A stretch of 54,274 nt of DNA from an uncultured Mailhella sp. (GTDB lineage: Bacteria; Desulfobacterota; Desulfovibrionia; Desulfovibrionales; Desulfovibrionaceae), in assembly GCF_905187505.1 (NCBI RefSeq), contig NZ_CAJJIC010000004.1, positions 1 through 54,274 of the forward strand, given 5' to 3'. Made by a program: the position numbers and the translations under genes. Below the pieces are notes generated by a model. That model was not told the DNA's origin, made no database searches, and was given only the letters and a program-made list of their open reading frames with translations. This document shows, piece after piece, positions 40,549-48,905 of this stretch (its first letter is position 1; every line of letters starts with the position of its first letter).

Positions 40549-40861
40549 GAGGCCTTTCACGCGCTTCCGTTGCTTCTGGTCGCGGGCGTACGTTCTTCGG
40601 GGCGGCATGAAGCCTGCGGCCGTCCCGCAGAGCACTGTGCTGCGGCCTTTCAGCCGGTACGGCGCTGAAGCGGCTGCGGTTCTGTTTCGGGACACTTTTC
40701 ATGCGTCTGGAATTATTTAATTTCAAAAGTAATCCGCTCCCGGGGAAAAACGTGTCATGATGTGATCAGGGACACAGTTTTTGGAGGAAAAGCTCCGTAG
40801 GTTCGAGAGACTCGGAATCCTGTATTTTTTATCGCACAGACAACATCGTGGAGGAAAGGCA
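40549..40861. other. Upstream region of hcp
   Basis: 313 bases. The first part is GC-rich with imperfect dyads. From about 40700 it turns AT-rich and holds a partial inverted repeat GTGTC (40752-40756)/GACAC (40771-40775) around TGATGTGATCA, a possible site for a Crp/Fnr-type nitrosative stress regulator. No tRNA or gene was recognised. Confidence 0.45.
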
Positions 40862-42409
40862 ATGAGCGAAATGTTCTGTTTTCAGTGTGAACAGACCGCG
40901 GGCGGCAAGGGATGCACGAAAGGCGGCGTCTGCGGCAAGAAACCCGGCACGGCACAGCTTCAGGACATGCTGGTGGGCGAACTTGTCGCGCTGACGGCAG
41001 GCGGCAGCTGCACCCGCACGGCCGAGCTGGACACGCTGGTGGAAAACGCTCTTTTCACCACGCTGACCAACGTGAACTTCGATGATCTTTCTCTGGCCGC
41101 CATGGTGGAGCAGGTGCGCAAGATACGCAAGGACAGCGGCGTGGCCGACGCCTGGGACATGAATCGTCTCTGGAACGCCCCGGAAGACGTGCGCAGCCTG
41201 AAATCGCTGCTGCTGTTCGGCATGAAGGGCATCGCCGCCTATGCCAGCCATGCCCGCGTGCTCGGAAGAAACCTTGAAGAAGTGAGCGGTTTTCTGTATC
41301 GCGGCCTGGCCCTTCTGGCGGCGGACGCCGGCAGGGAAACGCTGCTCGACGCCGTCATGGAAGCCGGCAAGGTGAATCTGGCCTGCATGGAGCTTCTGAA
41401 CGACGCCAACAGAACCTACGGTACGCCCGTGCCCGTCACCGTGTCCCGTACGGTGGAAAAGGGCCCCTTCATCATCGTGTCGGGCCATGATCTGCACGAC
41501 CTTGCGCTTCTTCTCCGTCAGACGGAAGGCAAGGGCGTGAACGTCTATACGCACGGCGAAATGCTGCCCGCCCATGCCTACCCCGAACTGAAGAAGTATG
41601 CGCACTTCAAGGGCCATTTCGGCACGGCCTGGCAGAATCAGCAGAAGGAATTCGCCTCCGTTCCTGCGCCCGTTCTCTTCACCACCAACTGCATCATGCC
41701 CGTGAAGGAAAGCTATGCCGACCGCGTGTTCACCACGGGCGTCGTCCGCTTCCCCGGCATGACGAACATCGGGGACGACAAGGACTTTTCGCCCGTCATC
41801 GCCAAGGCTCTGGAGCTCGGCGGCTACGCGGAAGATACGCACTTTGCCGGCATCAACGGCGGCGAGAGCGTCACTACCGGCTTCGGCAGCGAGGCGGTGC
41901 TCGCCCATGCCGGAACCATCGTGGAAGCCGTGAAGTCCGGCGCCATCCGTCACTTCTTCCTTGTGGGCGGCTGCGACGGCGCAAAACCCGGCCGCAACTA
42001 CTATACTGAATTCGTGAAGAAGACCCCTGCCGACACCGTGGTGCTCACGCTCGCCTGCGGCAAGTTCCGCTTCAACGACCTTGATCTCGGCACCATCGGC
42101 GGCATTCCCCGTCTTCTGGACATGGGCCAGTGCAACGACGCCTACGGTGCCATTCAGGTGGCGCTCGCCCTGGCCGGAGCCTTCAACTGCGGCGTGAACG
42201 ATCTGCCGCTTTCGATGGTGCTTTCGTGGTATGAACAGAAGGCCGTGGCCATTCTGCTCACGCTGCTGTATCTCGGCGTGAAGAACATTTATCTCGGACC
42301 TTCTCTGCCCGCATTCGTTTCTCCCGCCGTGCTCGACTTCCTCGTGAAGGAGTTCGGCATTCGTCCCATCTCCACGCCCGATGAAGATCTGAAGGCCATT
42401 CTCGTCTGA
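40862..42409 (+). CDS. hcp: Hybrid cluster protein (NO/hydroxylamine reductase)
   Basis: A 515-residue cytoplasmic protein that reduces nitric oxide or hydroxylamine and protects anaerobes from nitrosative stress. The N-terminal cluster motif is C6-x2-C9-x8-C18-x5-C24 (CFQCEQTAGGKGCTKGGVC). The hybrid-cluster ligands lie in the C-terminal half, in segments such as LFTTNCIMP, LVGGCDGAKPGRNYY and MGQCNDAYGA. It is somewhat shorter than the common 540-550 residue forms. GGAGG lies 8 bases before ATG 40862. No reductase partner (hcr) is adjacent. Two terminators follow. Confidence 0.96.
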   Translation: MSEMFCFQCEQTAGGKGCTKGGVCGKKPGTAQLQDMLVGELVALTAGGSCTRTAELDTLVENALFTTLTNVNFDDLSLAAMVEQVRKIRKDSGVADAWDMNRLWNAPEDVRSLKSLLLFGMKGIAAYASHARVLGRNLEEVSGFLYRGLALLAADAGRETLLDAVMEAGKVNLACMELLNDANRTYGTPVPVTVSRTVEKGPFIIVSGHDLHDLALLLRQTEGKGVNVYTHGEMLPAHAYPELKKYAHFKGHFGTAWQNQQKEFASVPAPVLFTTNCIMPVKESYADRVFTTGVVRFPGMTNIGDDKDFSPVIAKALELGGYAEDTHFAGINGGESVTTGFGSEAVLAHAGTIVEAVKSGAIRHFFLVGGCDGAKPGRNYYTEFVKKTPADTVVLTLACGKFRFNDLDLGTIGGIPRLLDMGQCNDAYGAIQVALALAGAFNCGVNDLPLSMVLSWYEQKAVAILLTLLYLGVKNIYLGPSLPAFVSPAVLDFLVKEFGIRPISTPDEDLKAILV

Positions 42410-42478
42410 TGCCGGGACAGCCGGGATCTTTTAACGGAAAGAAGAGCTTCCTGCGCGCATCGCACAGGGCTCTGACCT

Positions 42479-42500
42479 CGGCGGCGTTGCCGCCGTTTTT
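42479..42500 (+). terminator. hcp terminator
   Basis: GGCGGC (42480-42485) and GCCGCC (42489-42494) form a GC stem with a GTT loop, followed by G and five T residues. Confidence 0.8.
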
Positions 42501-42530
42501 CGGGACGTTCCGAAAACCTTTTTGAAGCCT

Positions 42531-42562
42531 GCCCCCGCACGCCTCCGCGTGCGGGGGCTTCT
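42531..42562 (+). terminator. Second hairpin after hcp
   Basis: GCCCCCGCACGC (42531-42542) and GCGTGCGGGGGC (42547-42558) form a perfect 12-bp stem with a 4-base loop, followed by a weak T stretch (TTCTCGTT). It lies directly upstream of the DciA-like gene. Confidence 0.65.
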
Positions 42563-42594
42563 CGTTCCCGGGCAACTCTGGTAGCCTGTGCTTC

Positions 42595-43107
42595 ATGGAA
42601 GGCAAAAAGCATTACAGACGATTTGCGGGGTTCGACCTCGGCAAGAGATCCGGCAGGACCTCCGCGCTCAGCGACGGACTGGACGGCTGGCTCTCCGCGC
42701 ACGGCATGGAGCCGAGGCACGGGATGCTCGCGCAGCTGTGGAAGAACTGGGAAGTCGTCATGGGGCCGGATATCGCCGCGCTGGCGCATCCTCTGGGACA
42801 CCGCAAGGACATTCTGCTCGTCGGAGGGGAGGATTCCTGCGCCATGCAGGAACTTTCCTACGCCGTGCCGGAAATGCTGGAACGCGTGAATGCCTTCATG
42901 GACGAGGATTATTTCCACAAGGTGGAACTTCATCTGCTGCTCGGCAAGGAATCCCTGCGCCGCGTGGACATTACGCCGGTTCCCGTGATCCCTCCACCTC
43001 CAAGACCGCCCCGCCTGGGCGCCCTGAAACTGCCGCCGGACTCTCCCGTGGCCGCCTGCTATGCGGCCTATGTTCGCTGTTTCGACGGCGGGGACGACAA
43101 AACATAG
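42595..43107 (+). CDS. DUF721/DciA-like protein
   Basis: A 170-residue protein. Residues about 40-115 (MLAQLWKNWEVVMGPDIAALAHPLGHRKDILLVGGEDSCAMQELSY in outline) match the DUF721 domain, where a W-x3-VG/MGP-xIAxHA-P segment is followed by a short beta sheet and amphipathic helix. DciA proteins load the replicative helicase in bacteria lacking DnaC. The C-terminal part is Pro-rich (PVPVIPPPPRPPR). The ATG has a weak ribosome site. It is convergent with lptB and separated from it by a large hairpin. Confidence 0.75.
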   Translation: MEGKKHYRRFAGFDLGKRSGRTSALSDGLDGWLSAHGMEPRHGMLAQLWKNWEVVMGPDIAALAHPLGHRKDILLVGGEDSCAMQELSYAVPEMLERVNAFMDEDYFHKVELHLLLGKESLRRVDITPVPVIPPPPRPPRLGALKLPPDSPVAACYAAYVRCFDGGDDKT

Positions 43108-43164
43108 GAAGGACGTGCTGCCGTCGTCCTGAGCCGCGCCTCTTCTGACCTTCTTCAGACGGAA

Positions 43165-43241
43165 CATCCGCGCCTTGTCTCCGTCCGGTCGCAGGGAAAG
43201 TCTTTTCCCGGCCGGACGGGCAGAAGCGCGGATGTTTTTTT
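43165..43241. terminator. Large hairpin between the convergent dciA-like and lptB genes
   Basis: CATCCGCGC (43165-43173) pairs with GCGCGGATG (43226-43234), enclosing further CCGTCCGG/CCGGACGG and GGGAAA/TTTCCC helices. Seven T residues follow on the plus strand. It serves the plus-strand gene and may also block the lpt transcript. Confidence 0.85.
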
Positions 43242-43265
43242 GAGAAGACGTCTTGCCGGGACGGC

Positions 43266-43994
43266 TTATCCCAGGTGGAAGTCCGAGCCGAGATAGACCT
43301 CTCTTGCCCGTTCGTTGTTCACGATTTCGTCGGGCGTGCCCGAAAGGATGATGTTGCCCTGGAACATGAGGTAGGCCCTGTCGCAGATGGAAAGGGTTTC
43401 GCGCACGTTGTGGTCGGAAATGAGCACGCCTATGCCGCGTTCCTTGAGGCTGCGGATGAGTACCTGAATGTCGCCGACGGCCAGAGGGTCGATGCCTGCG
43501 AAGGGTTCGTCGAGCAGCACGAACAGCGGATCGCGGATGAGGCAGCGGGCGATTTCGAGGCGTCGACGCTCGCCGCCGGAAAGATAGGAGGCATAGGACT
43601 TTTCCAGTCTCGTGAGACCGAATTCCTCCATGAGCTGATCGGCGCGCTTTTTCTGATCGGCGCGGGAGAGACCGGTATGCTCGAGAATGATCTGGAGATT
43701 CTGACGTACCGTGAGCCTGCGGAACACGGAACTTTCCTGCGGCAGATAGGAAAGGCCCACCCTGGCGCGCTTATACAGCGGCCAGGTGCTGATTTCCTGG
43801 CCGTCGAGCAGGACCTGGCCTGCCGTCGGCTTGATGATGCCGGTGATCATGTAGAACGACGTGGTCTTGCCTGCGCCGTTGGGACCGAGAAGTCCCACGA
43901 TTTCCCCCTGCTGCATGGCCACGGACACTTCATGGACGACTTCCTTCTGACCGTAGCGCTTGCACAGGTGCTGGGCGGAAAGCGAGGATTTCAT
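43266..43994 (-). CDS. lptB: LPS export ABC transporter ATPase
   Basis: A 242-residue ATPase that powers LPS extraction from the inner membrane with LptFG and LptC. Walker A is GPNGAGKTT (37-45), the signature is YLSGGERRR, Walker B is FVLLDEPFAGIDP and the switch His is in VLISDHNVRET. Conservation with E. coli LptB is plain. It is the last gene of kdsC-lptC-lptA-lptB, two bases after the lptA stop. Confidence 0.97.
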   Translation of the reverse strand: MKSSLSAQHLCKRYGQKEVVHEVSVAMQQGEIVGLLGPNGAGKTTSFYMITGIIKPTAGQVLLDGQEISTWPLYKRARVGLSYLPQESSVFRRLTVRQNLQIILEHTGLSRADQKKRADQLMEEFGLTRLEKSYASYLSGGERRRLEIARCLIRDPLFVLLDEPFAGIDPLAVGDIQVLIRSLKERGIGVLISDHNVRETLSICDRAYLMFQGNIILSGTPDEIVNNERAREVYLGSDFHLG

Positions 43995-43996
43995 GC

Positions 43997-44533
43997 TTAC
44001 TTTCCCTTCTTGTCGTTGGAGGAGAACACGGCGTGCACGCGCTGCTTCGGGCCTCCTTCCACGACGCTGCGGTTTTCATCGACAAAGTAGCGGATGACGT
44101 TGCCCCGTATGGAGTTGTCGCCGTCGTGCAGGATGGGATCGCCCTCGAGAACGAGCAGATTTTTTGCGGAATAATAGGTGGCCTTCTGCGAGGAGCCCGT
44201 CTGCGTGCCGTTCTGGAAGCGGACGTTTCTTTCCGCGACTATGCGGTCAAGATCGCTTCCCTGCATGGCCTGCGTGGTCGAGTTTTTCGTTTTCTGGGAA
44301 GAGTCTGCCCGGGACTTGAGGTAGAGGGTCAGGGTGTCCGACCACATTTTGAACTCTCCGCGCACGGCCTCCACGCGTCCCTGAAAAACGACGGTGTTTT
44401 TGTCCGCGTTGTAGACCATGTTGTCCGCCGTGACGTCCACGGGAAGACTGCTGTCGCCTCCGGGAAGCGGCGCGGCCGTGGCGAGGGTCGTGCAGAACGC
44501 GCAGATGAGAAGGGTGAAGAGAAATTTTTTCAT
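43997..44533 (-). CDS. lptA: LPS transport periplasmic protein
   Basis: A 178-residue OstA-like periplasmic bridge protein that carries LPS from LptC to the outer membrane. A signal peptide (about 1-20, FLFTLLICAFCTTLATAA) precedes repeated short beta strands such as VTADNMVYNADKNTVVFQGRVEAVRGEFKMWSDTL in outline. Start 44533 has AGGAGG upstream and lies in a 4-bp overlap with the lptC stop, so the two are coupled. The open frame to 44680 overlaps lptC further and is not used. Confidence 0.92.
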   Translation of the reverse strand: MKKFLFTLLICAFCTTLATAAPLPGGDSSLPVDVTADNMVYNADKNTVVFQGRVEAVRGEFKMWSDTLTLYLKSRADSSQKTKNSTTQAMQGSDLDRIVAERNVRFQNGTQTGSSQKATYYSAKNLLVLEGDPILHDGDNSIRGNVIRYFVDENRSVVEGGPKQRVHAVFSSNDKKGK

Positions 44534-45231
44534 GAATGGCTTTCCTCCTGCGCGTTCTTTGGCGCAGCATCGGATGAGGGATCGGCGTCGACTGCGCCGT
44601 CGGAAGAAGCGGTGCCGGACGGGATCCAGCGCATGTGCACGCCCCGGTCGCCCGTCAGAATGTTGGTGTTGAGGTCCCACACGAGGCGGGATGCCGTGCC
44701 GGAAAGCACGGGGCCGTCGAGCACGGCTCCGTCGGGAAAGGTAAGGGTTCGGTCGCTGTTGAGAAAAACGGCCAGATCGCCGGTGAGCACGCTGTCTTCA
44801 TAGACGGTCTTCACACTGCCGGACATGGAGATTTTCTGGTTGCCGTCCTCCACGCGGCCTACGCTTGAGGTGGCGTGAACGACGCGGTCCGGTTCCCCTT
44901 CCGCCTTTTCCAGCATGTAGTGAATGTCGGGATCGCGCACGGTGATGGCGCCGGAGTCCTGGTTCAGCGTGGCCCAGTCGGCGTCGAGGTCAAAGCTTTT
45001 CTGGCCTTCGTGCCCCTGCGAGAGGTGTATGCCCCGCACGGCGAGATCCACGGAGTTCTTCACTTCTTCGGGCGGGTCCGACAAAAGCTTGTTCAGGTCG
45101 GCGGAGCGCACCACGTTTTCCATGGCTTCCAGCGCCTGCCGCGTCTTCCAGCTCTGCCATCCGTACCAGCCGCCCCACAGGGCGGCGCCCAGCACGATAA
45201 GCGCGAGGGTTCGCTTGAAAGAGTCGTTCAT
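44530..45231 (-). CDS. lptC: LPS export protein
   Basis: A 233-residue bitopic inner-membrane protein linking LptBFG to LptA. One N-terminal membrane helix (about 8-26, LALIVLGAALWGGWYGW) is followed by a periplasmic beta-jellyroll with an LptC/YrbK-like pattern (GIHLSQGHEGQKSFDLDADWATL in outline). The Ala/Ser/Asp-rich C-terminal tail of about 25 residues is longer than usual. It overlaps kdsC by 4 bp and lptA by 4 bp, so the operon is tightly coupled. Confidence 0.88.
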   Translation of the reverse strand: MNDSFKRTLALIVLGAALWGGWYGWQSWKTRQALEAMENVVRSADLNKLLSDPPEEVKNSVDLAVRGIHLSQGHEGQKSFDLDADWATLNQDSGAITVRDPDIHYMLEKAEGEPDRVVHATSSVGRVEDGNQKISMSGSVKTVYEDSVLTGDLAVFLNSDRTLTFPDGAVLDGPVLSGTASRLVWDLNTNILTGDRGVHMRWIPSGTASSDGAVDADPSSDAAPKNAQEESHS

Positions 45232-45815
45232 GACCTGGCCGGTCCCGTGGCCGCGGTCCAGAGATCCGCGGGGTTTTTGCCGTCCCTGCGGGAGGCGAGC
45301 AGAAATTCGACGGCTTCGCGGACGGCGCCTTCTCCGCCGTGCGCGGAAGTGACGTAGAGGGCTTCCTTCTTCACCTGCGCGACGGCGTTGGCCACGGCCA
45401 TGGGCATGCCCACGGAGCGCATGGGGTCAAGATCGATCCAGTCATCGCCGAGATAGGCCATCTCCTCTTTTCTGAGATGATATTTCCGGCGGATGGCCTC
45501 AAGCTTGGGAAGCTTGGACTCGAAGCCGGCGTAGTAGTCCCTGACGCCGAGCTGCGACATTCTCGCGAGCACGCAGGGGTCGTTTCTGCCCGTGATGATG
45601 CCGATGCCTATCCCCGCCATGAGGGCCGTTTTTATGCCGATGCCGTCCTGAGCGTTGAAGCACTTCAGGGGATGCCCGTTTTCCTGAAAGTAAAGCTTGC
45701 CGTCGGTGCATACGCCGTCGACGTCAAGGACCAGAAAGCGGACGGCCGAGGCCGCGCGAATGACGTCTTCGCTGACGGACAGGCCGTTGAAAAGGATGGA
45801 AGTTTCTGCGGACAT
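45228..45815 (-). CDS. kdsC: 3-deoxy-D-manno-octulosonate 8-phosphate phosphatase
   Basis: A 195-residue HAD-family phosphatase that releases phosphate from KDO-8-phosphate in LPS inner-core synthesis. The nucleophile motif is LDVDGVCTDGKLY (D31, D33). IITGRND and YLGDDWIDLDPM complete the HAD motifs. GGAG lies 6 bases before ATG 45815. The open frame to 46220 runs into the divergent glycosyltransferase and is rejected. It heads the kdsC-lptC-lptA-lptB operon with its own sigma-70 promoter. Confidence 0.95.
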   Translation of the reverse strand: MSAETSILFNGLSVSEDVIRAASAVRFLVLDVDGVCTDGKLYFQENGHPLKCFNAQDGIGIKTALMAGIGIGIITGRNDPCVLARMSQLGVRDYYAGFESKLPKLEAIRRKYHLRKEEMAYLGDDWIDLDPMRSVGMPMAVANAVAQVKKEALYVTSAHGGEGAVREAVEFLLASRRDGKNPADLWTAATGPARS

Positions 45816-45857
45816 GATTGCTCCGAAGGGCGGAATGGAATCGTTGACCAGTTCTTT

Positions 45858-45886
45858 TTTATATCCGCCTTTGCTGCGCGAGTCAA
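45858..45886 (-). promoter_or_regulatory. Sigma-70 promoter of the kdsC-lpt operon
   Basis: On the minus strand TTGACT (45886-45881) and TATAAA (45863-45858) are exactly 17 bases apart, 43 bases before the kdsC start. Confidence 0.88.
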
Positions 45887-45905
45887 AAGGAGAGACGGGG
45901 AGTCC

Positions 45906-45934
45906 TTGGCTTTGGCATGGGGCTGTGGTATGCT
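45906..45934 (+). promoter_or_regulatory. Sigma-70 promoter of the glycosyltransferase gene
   Basis: TTGGCT (45906-45911) and TATGCT (45929-45934) are exactly 17 bases apart. It is back to back with the kdsC promoter; the -35 elements are only about 20 bases apart, so the two may compete. Confidence 0.65.
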
Positions 45935-45960
45935 GCCCTAAAATTGGGGGGATGCGTTCT

Positions 45961-46968
45961 ATGCCCGGCATGAAAGTTGCGGCACTTATTCCTTTTCGTA
46001 ATGAATCCAGAATGTTGCCACTGTGTCTGGCGTCTCTTAGAGGGGTGGCCGATCTTGTCGTCGGCATGGATGACCATTCTTCCGACCGTTCGGACGACAT
46101 CGTGAGAGAGCACGGCGGCCTGGTGCTGGAGATGGACGGCGATCTTTCGGGCTTTTCCCAGGGCAGGGAAAAGGTGATCCGGCAGGCGCTTGTCGATGAG
46201 GCCCGCAGGCAGGGAGCCACGCATTTTCTGTGTCTGGATGCCGACGAGGTGCTTACCGCGCCTTTTCGTCGTCATGGTCGAACGCTCATGGAAAATCTTG
46301 AGCCCGGACACAAGCTTTCGCTTCGGTGGCTTACGCTGTGGGGCAGCCCTCATGTCTACCGGGACGGTGATTACAGCAAGTTTCATCGGATTTACCGGGG
46401 CATCATCGTTCGTGACTCGCCGGATCTGCCTCCCTACGGGGGCTTTCTTCACATGCCGCGCACGCCGGGCTCCGACGCCAGAGACAACGTGACGAAATGT
46501 CCTCTTGAACAGGGAGCCATACTTCATTTTACCGCGGCGGAGCTTCTGCCGTATCAGTTGAAGATCGCATGGTATCACTGCGTGGAGCTCGTGCGTCGTC
46601 CGGACGAGGCGGAGCGCATCAACCGCTTCTACTTCCGTGACTGGGACGAAAAGCACATCAGGCTGCGCCCGGTGCCGGACGAGTGGTACGACGGCATTCC
46701 GGTCTCGGAGCTGTCCGCCTGTCCTCCGAGCTGGCAGTGGAAGGAGATGCTGCGCCTTTTCGACGAAAAGGGCATAGAGTTCTTTGAGCCTCTGGAAATA
46801 TGGCAGATTCCCGAACTGCGTGACGAGTTCGTGCGCAGAACGGGACGGGAGCCCCGGGGCATGGACGTTTTGACCCGTCTGCGCAGAAGCTGCCGGCGCG
46901 AGCGCAAAAGGTTTGACCGCTGGTTCGTGGACATGTGCCGCAAGGTTCGCGGCGAAGAGGATGAATGA
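45961..46968 (+). CDS. Family 2 glycosyltransferase
   Basis: A 335-residue GT-A enzyme. The N terminus KVAALIPFRNESRMLPLCLASL is the family 2 nucleotide-sugar site and LCLDADEVL carries the metal-binding acidic cluster. There is no membrane segment; the C terminus is basic (RLRRSCRRERKRFDRW), fitting loose inner-membrane association. Position beside kdsC and the lpt operon suggests LPS core or surface glycan synthesis, but donor and acceptor are unknown. ATG 45961 has a G-rich tract 9 bases upstream; ATGs at 45952 and 45970 are alternatives. Confidence 0.88.
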   Translation: MPGMKVAALIPFRNESRMLPLCLASLRGVADLVVGMDDHSSDRSDDIVREHGGLVLEMDGDLSGFSQGREKVIRQALVDEARRQGATHFLCLDADEVLTAPFRRHGRTLMENLEPGHKLSLRWLTLWGSPHVYRDGDYSKFHRIYRGIIVRDSPDLPPYGGFLHMPRTPGSDARDNVTKCPLEQGAILHFTAAELLPYQLKIAWYHCVELVRRPDEAERINRFYFRDWDEKHIRLRPVPDEWYDGIPVSELSACPPSWQWKEMLRLFDEKGIEFFEPLEIWQIPELRDEFVRRTGREPRGMDVLTRLRRSCRRERKRFDRWFVDMCRKVRGEEDE

Positions 46969-46974
46969 TCGCAT

Positions 46975-47001
46975 CGGGACGCTTTCAGCGTCCCGTTTTT
47001 C
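46975..47001 (+). terminator. Terminator of the glycosyltransferase gene
   Basis: CGGGACGCT and AGCGTCCCG form a 9-bp stem with a TTC loop, followed by five T residues at 46996-47000. Confidence 0.9.
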
Positions 47002-47189
47002 TTTTCGGCGCGTTCCTTCTGCAGGACCATTTGGGGACGCATCATGCGCGGGCCTTCCCGTCGGGTTGTCCTTCGCGCGGCGTATGCGTGACGAAGGTCC
47101 CGCCTCTGCAGGCCGGAAAGCTTTGAAGCCGTAGGACGTCGATGCCCCGCCTGCGGCAACAGCAGACGGGGCATCGGAAACGGGGAGAC

Positions 47190-47218
47190 CATGCGCCGCA
47201 GAAGAGACGCGGCGCATG
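47190..47218 (-). other. Hairpin after the polysaccharide-export gene
   Basis: CATGCGCCGC (47190-47199) and GCGGCGCATG (47209-47218) form a perfect 10-bp stem just past the stop on the minus strand. A second near-perfect dyad (GATGCCCCG...CGGGGCATC) lies further on. Neither has a U tract. Confidence 0.5.
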
Positions 47219-47226
47219 ACGAAGAC

Positions 47227-48840
47227 CTACAGATCCAGAATGACCTTGCAGGCGACGGCCACCTGGTACAGGATTTCGGACACTTCCTTGACGGCCTGCA
47301 TGTTCTTGGAGTCCACGCGGGGCAGAACCAGAATCTGATCGCCGGGCTGGACCTTTTTGGCCTTGGGCGTGACTTCGCCGTCGGGATGCACGACGAGGAT
47401 GTTCGTGGAGTCGGCGCGGTTGCTGAATCCGCCGGCGCTCTTGATGTAGTCTTCCATGTCGCGGTCTTCGTTCCATACCACGGCCTGCGGCATGATGACT
47501 TCGCCGCTTATCATGACCACATCCGTCTTTTCGGGAATGACGATGACGTCGCCGTCTTCCAGCGCGATGTCCGCAATCTTGCCGCCGCTGCCCACCACGA
47601 CGATGCCTTCAGGTTCCACCTTGCGGGCGCGGTCGATGAAGCTGGAGAGCATTTCGGCTTCCTTGGCGCGTATCTGCGCTTCGTCGTTGCTGGAGGAGGT
47701 CGCCGTGTAGGCGTTGTGTTCCAGGCGGTTCAGGGCGTCCTCAATGGCTTTTTTCTGCTGCTTGGCCGTGCTTATGCGCTTGATGTACAGGCCGGAGAGG
47801 TTGGCTCTGTCCGGGTCCACGGAAATGTAGCTCAGCACTTCCTGGAGTCGGGCGTTGCGTCTGACAGGGAAGCGGGAGGAACCGAGAATGGCGCCCTGCG
47901 CTTCCACCATGATGGTGCTGCCCGTGGTGTCGGCCTGAAAGCGGACCTGATCGTCGTTTTCCAGCTTGAGCTTGTTGAATTCCTTGATGGACAGATACTG
48001 ATTGTAGGGCACGCCGTTTCTGAAGCCGGAAATGCTTACGTGTGAGGCCTTGGAGTTGGGGTCGGCCAGTCTGGCAAGGGCCTCGCCGTTCATTTTGCCT
48101 TTTTCAAATTCAAAGCGGGCGGCGTTGCGCACCTCTCCGCTGGCCGAAACCGAGGGGCCCTTCTCGCCCACGACGATGGTGTCGCCGTCGTTGAAGCGGA
48201 TGGAGGGAATCTGCCCGTGCAGGATGAAGGGATAGAGGTCGGCGGTGGAGAGCACCTGCTGATTTCTCAGAACGCGGATGTCGCGGTAGCTGCCGCGGCG
48301 CGAGTCGATGCCGCCCGCCTTGTCGAGAAAGGAGAGGATGTTGTCGGAGGCCGTGCCCTGATAGCTGCCGGGATGATTGACGAAGCCGGTAACGAACACG
48401 GAGACGTTCTGGGTGTCGAGAGGACGCGCGTAGACCTGCACGTCGGTGATGCCGGAGACGTTCAGCTTGCTGATGATGGACTGCTGAATCTGCGCGGCGT
48501 CGCCACGGGGCAGGCCGAAGAGCGGAACGCTTCCTATTTCGGGTAGATCGAGAGAGCCGTTCGGAGAAACGGTGAACACGTCGTCGAGGGTGCGGCTTCC
48601 CCACAGGCGGATGAGAATGCGGTCTCCGCTTTGTATGGTGGATGCCGATCCTCCGGCAGAGAAGTTGCCCTGAAAGAGATTGCTGCCGAAAGGCTGAGGA
48701 TCCTGGGAGGATGCCGAGGAGGAAGCCGTGGCCGTGGCTGTGGCAGTCGCCGTGGCCGTGGCCGTGCTGGTCGACTGTGCGGCCGTCGCCGGCGACGCGA
48801 TGGCGAACATCACGGCAAGGATGAGAAGAATGAGACGCAA
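47227..48840 (-). CDS. Polysaccharide biosynthesis/export protein (OPX, Wza-like) with SLBB domains
   Basis: About 537 residues. A signal peptide (LILLILAVMFAIASPATAA) is followed by an Ala-Thr dipeptide repeat (about residues 22-38), a poly-export domain (IQSGDRILIRLWGSRTLDDVFTVSP in outline) and several SLBB-type beta-grasp domains (VFVTGFVNHPGSYQG, VEAQGAIL, VVMISGEVIMPQAV). Such proteins form the outer channel for capsule or exopolysaccharide. No lipobox is seen. The frame starts at a TTG at 48840 with CAGGAG 7 bases upstream; no in-frame ATG gives a whole signal peptide. A small lipoprotein lies 65 bp upstream. No Wzc-type kinase or polymerase is adjacent. Confidence 0.9.
   Translation of the reverse strand: MRLILLILAVMFAIASPATAAQSTSTATATATATATATASSSASSQDPQPFGSNLFQGNFSAGGSASTIQSGDRILIRLWGSRTLDDVFTVSPNGSLDLPEIGSVPLFGLPRGDAAQIQQSIISKLNVSGITDVQVYARPLDTQNVSVFVTGFVNHPGSYQGTASDNILSFLDKAGGIDSRRGSYRDIRVLRNQQVLSTADLYPFILHGQIPSIRFNDGDTIVVGEKGPSVSASGEVRNAARFEFEKGKMNGEALARLADPNSKASHVSISGFRNGVPYNQYLSIKEFNKLKLENDDQVRFQADTTGSTIMVEAQGAILGSSRFPVRRNARLQEVLSYISVDPDRANLSGLYIKRISTAKQQKKAIEDALNRLEHNAYTATSSSNDEAQIRAKEAEMLSSFIDRARKVEPEGIVVVGSGGKIADIALEDGDVIVIPEKTDVVMISGEVIMPQAVVWNEDRDMEDYIKSAGGFSNRADSTNILVVHPDGEVTPKAKKVQPGDQILVLPRVDSKNMQAVKEVSEILYQVAVACKVILDL
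48721..48777 (-). repeat. Ala-Thr coding simple repeat in the export gene
   Basis: About nine GCN-ACN dipeptide codons in a row (GCCACG-type hexamer with variants) encode an Ala-Thr tract between signal peptide and first domain. Hexamer repeats of this type can change length by slippage without losing frame. Confidence 0.7.
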
Positions 48841-48905
48841 GACGAAACTCCTGCCCGAAGGCTGGCAAAAAAACGAGAGGAAAAGCGATGAACGGGAAGA
48901 GCGGA

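Noticed and set aside
45816..46220. Extension of kdsC upstream to 46220
   Set aside because: It would run antisense through the glycosyltransferase gene and both promoters; the KdsC family start with its ribosome site is at 45815.
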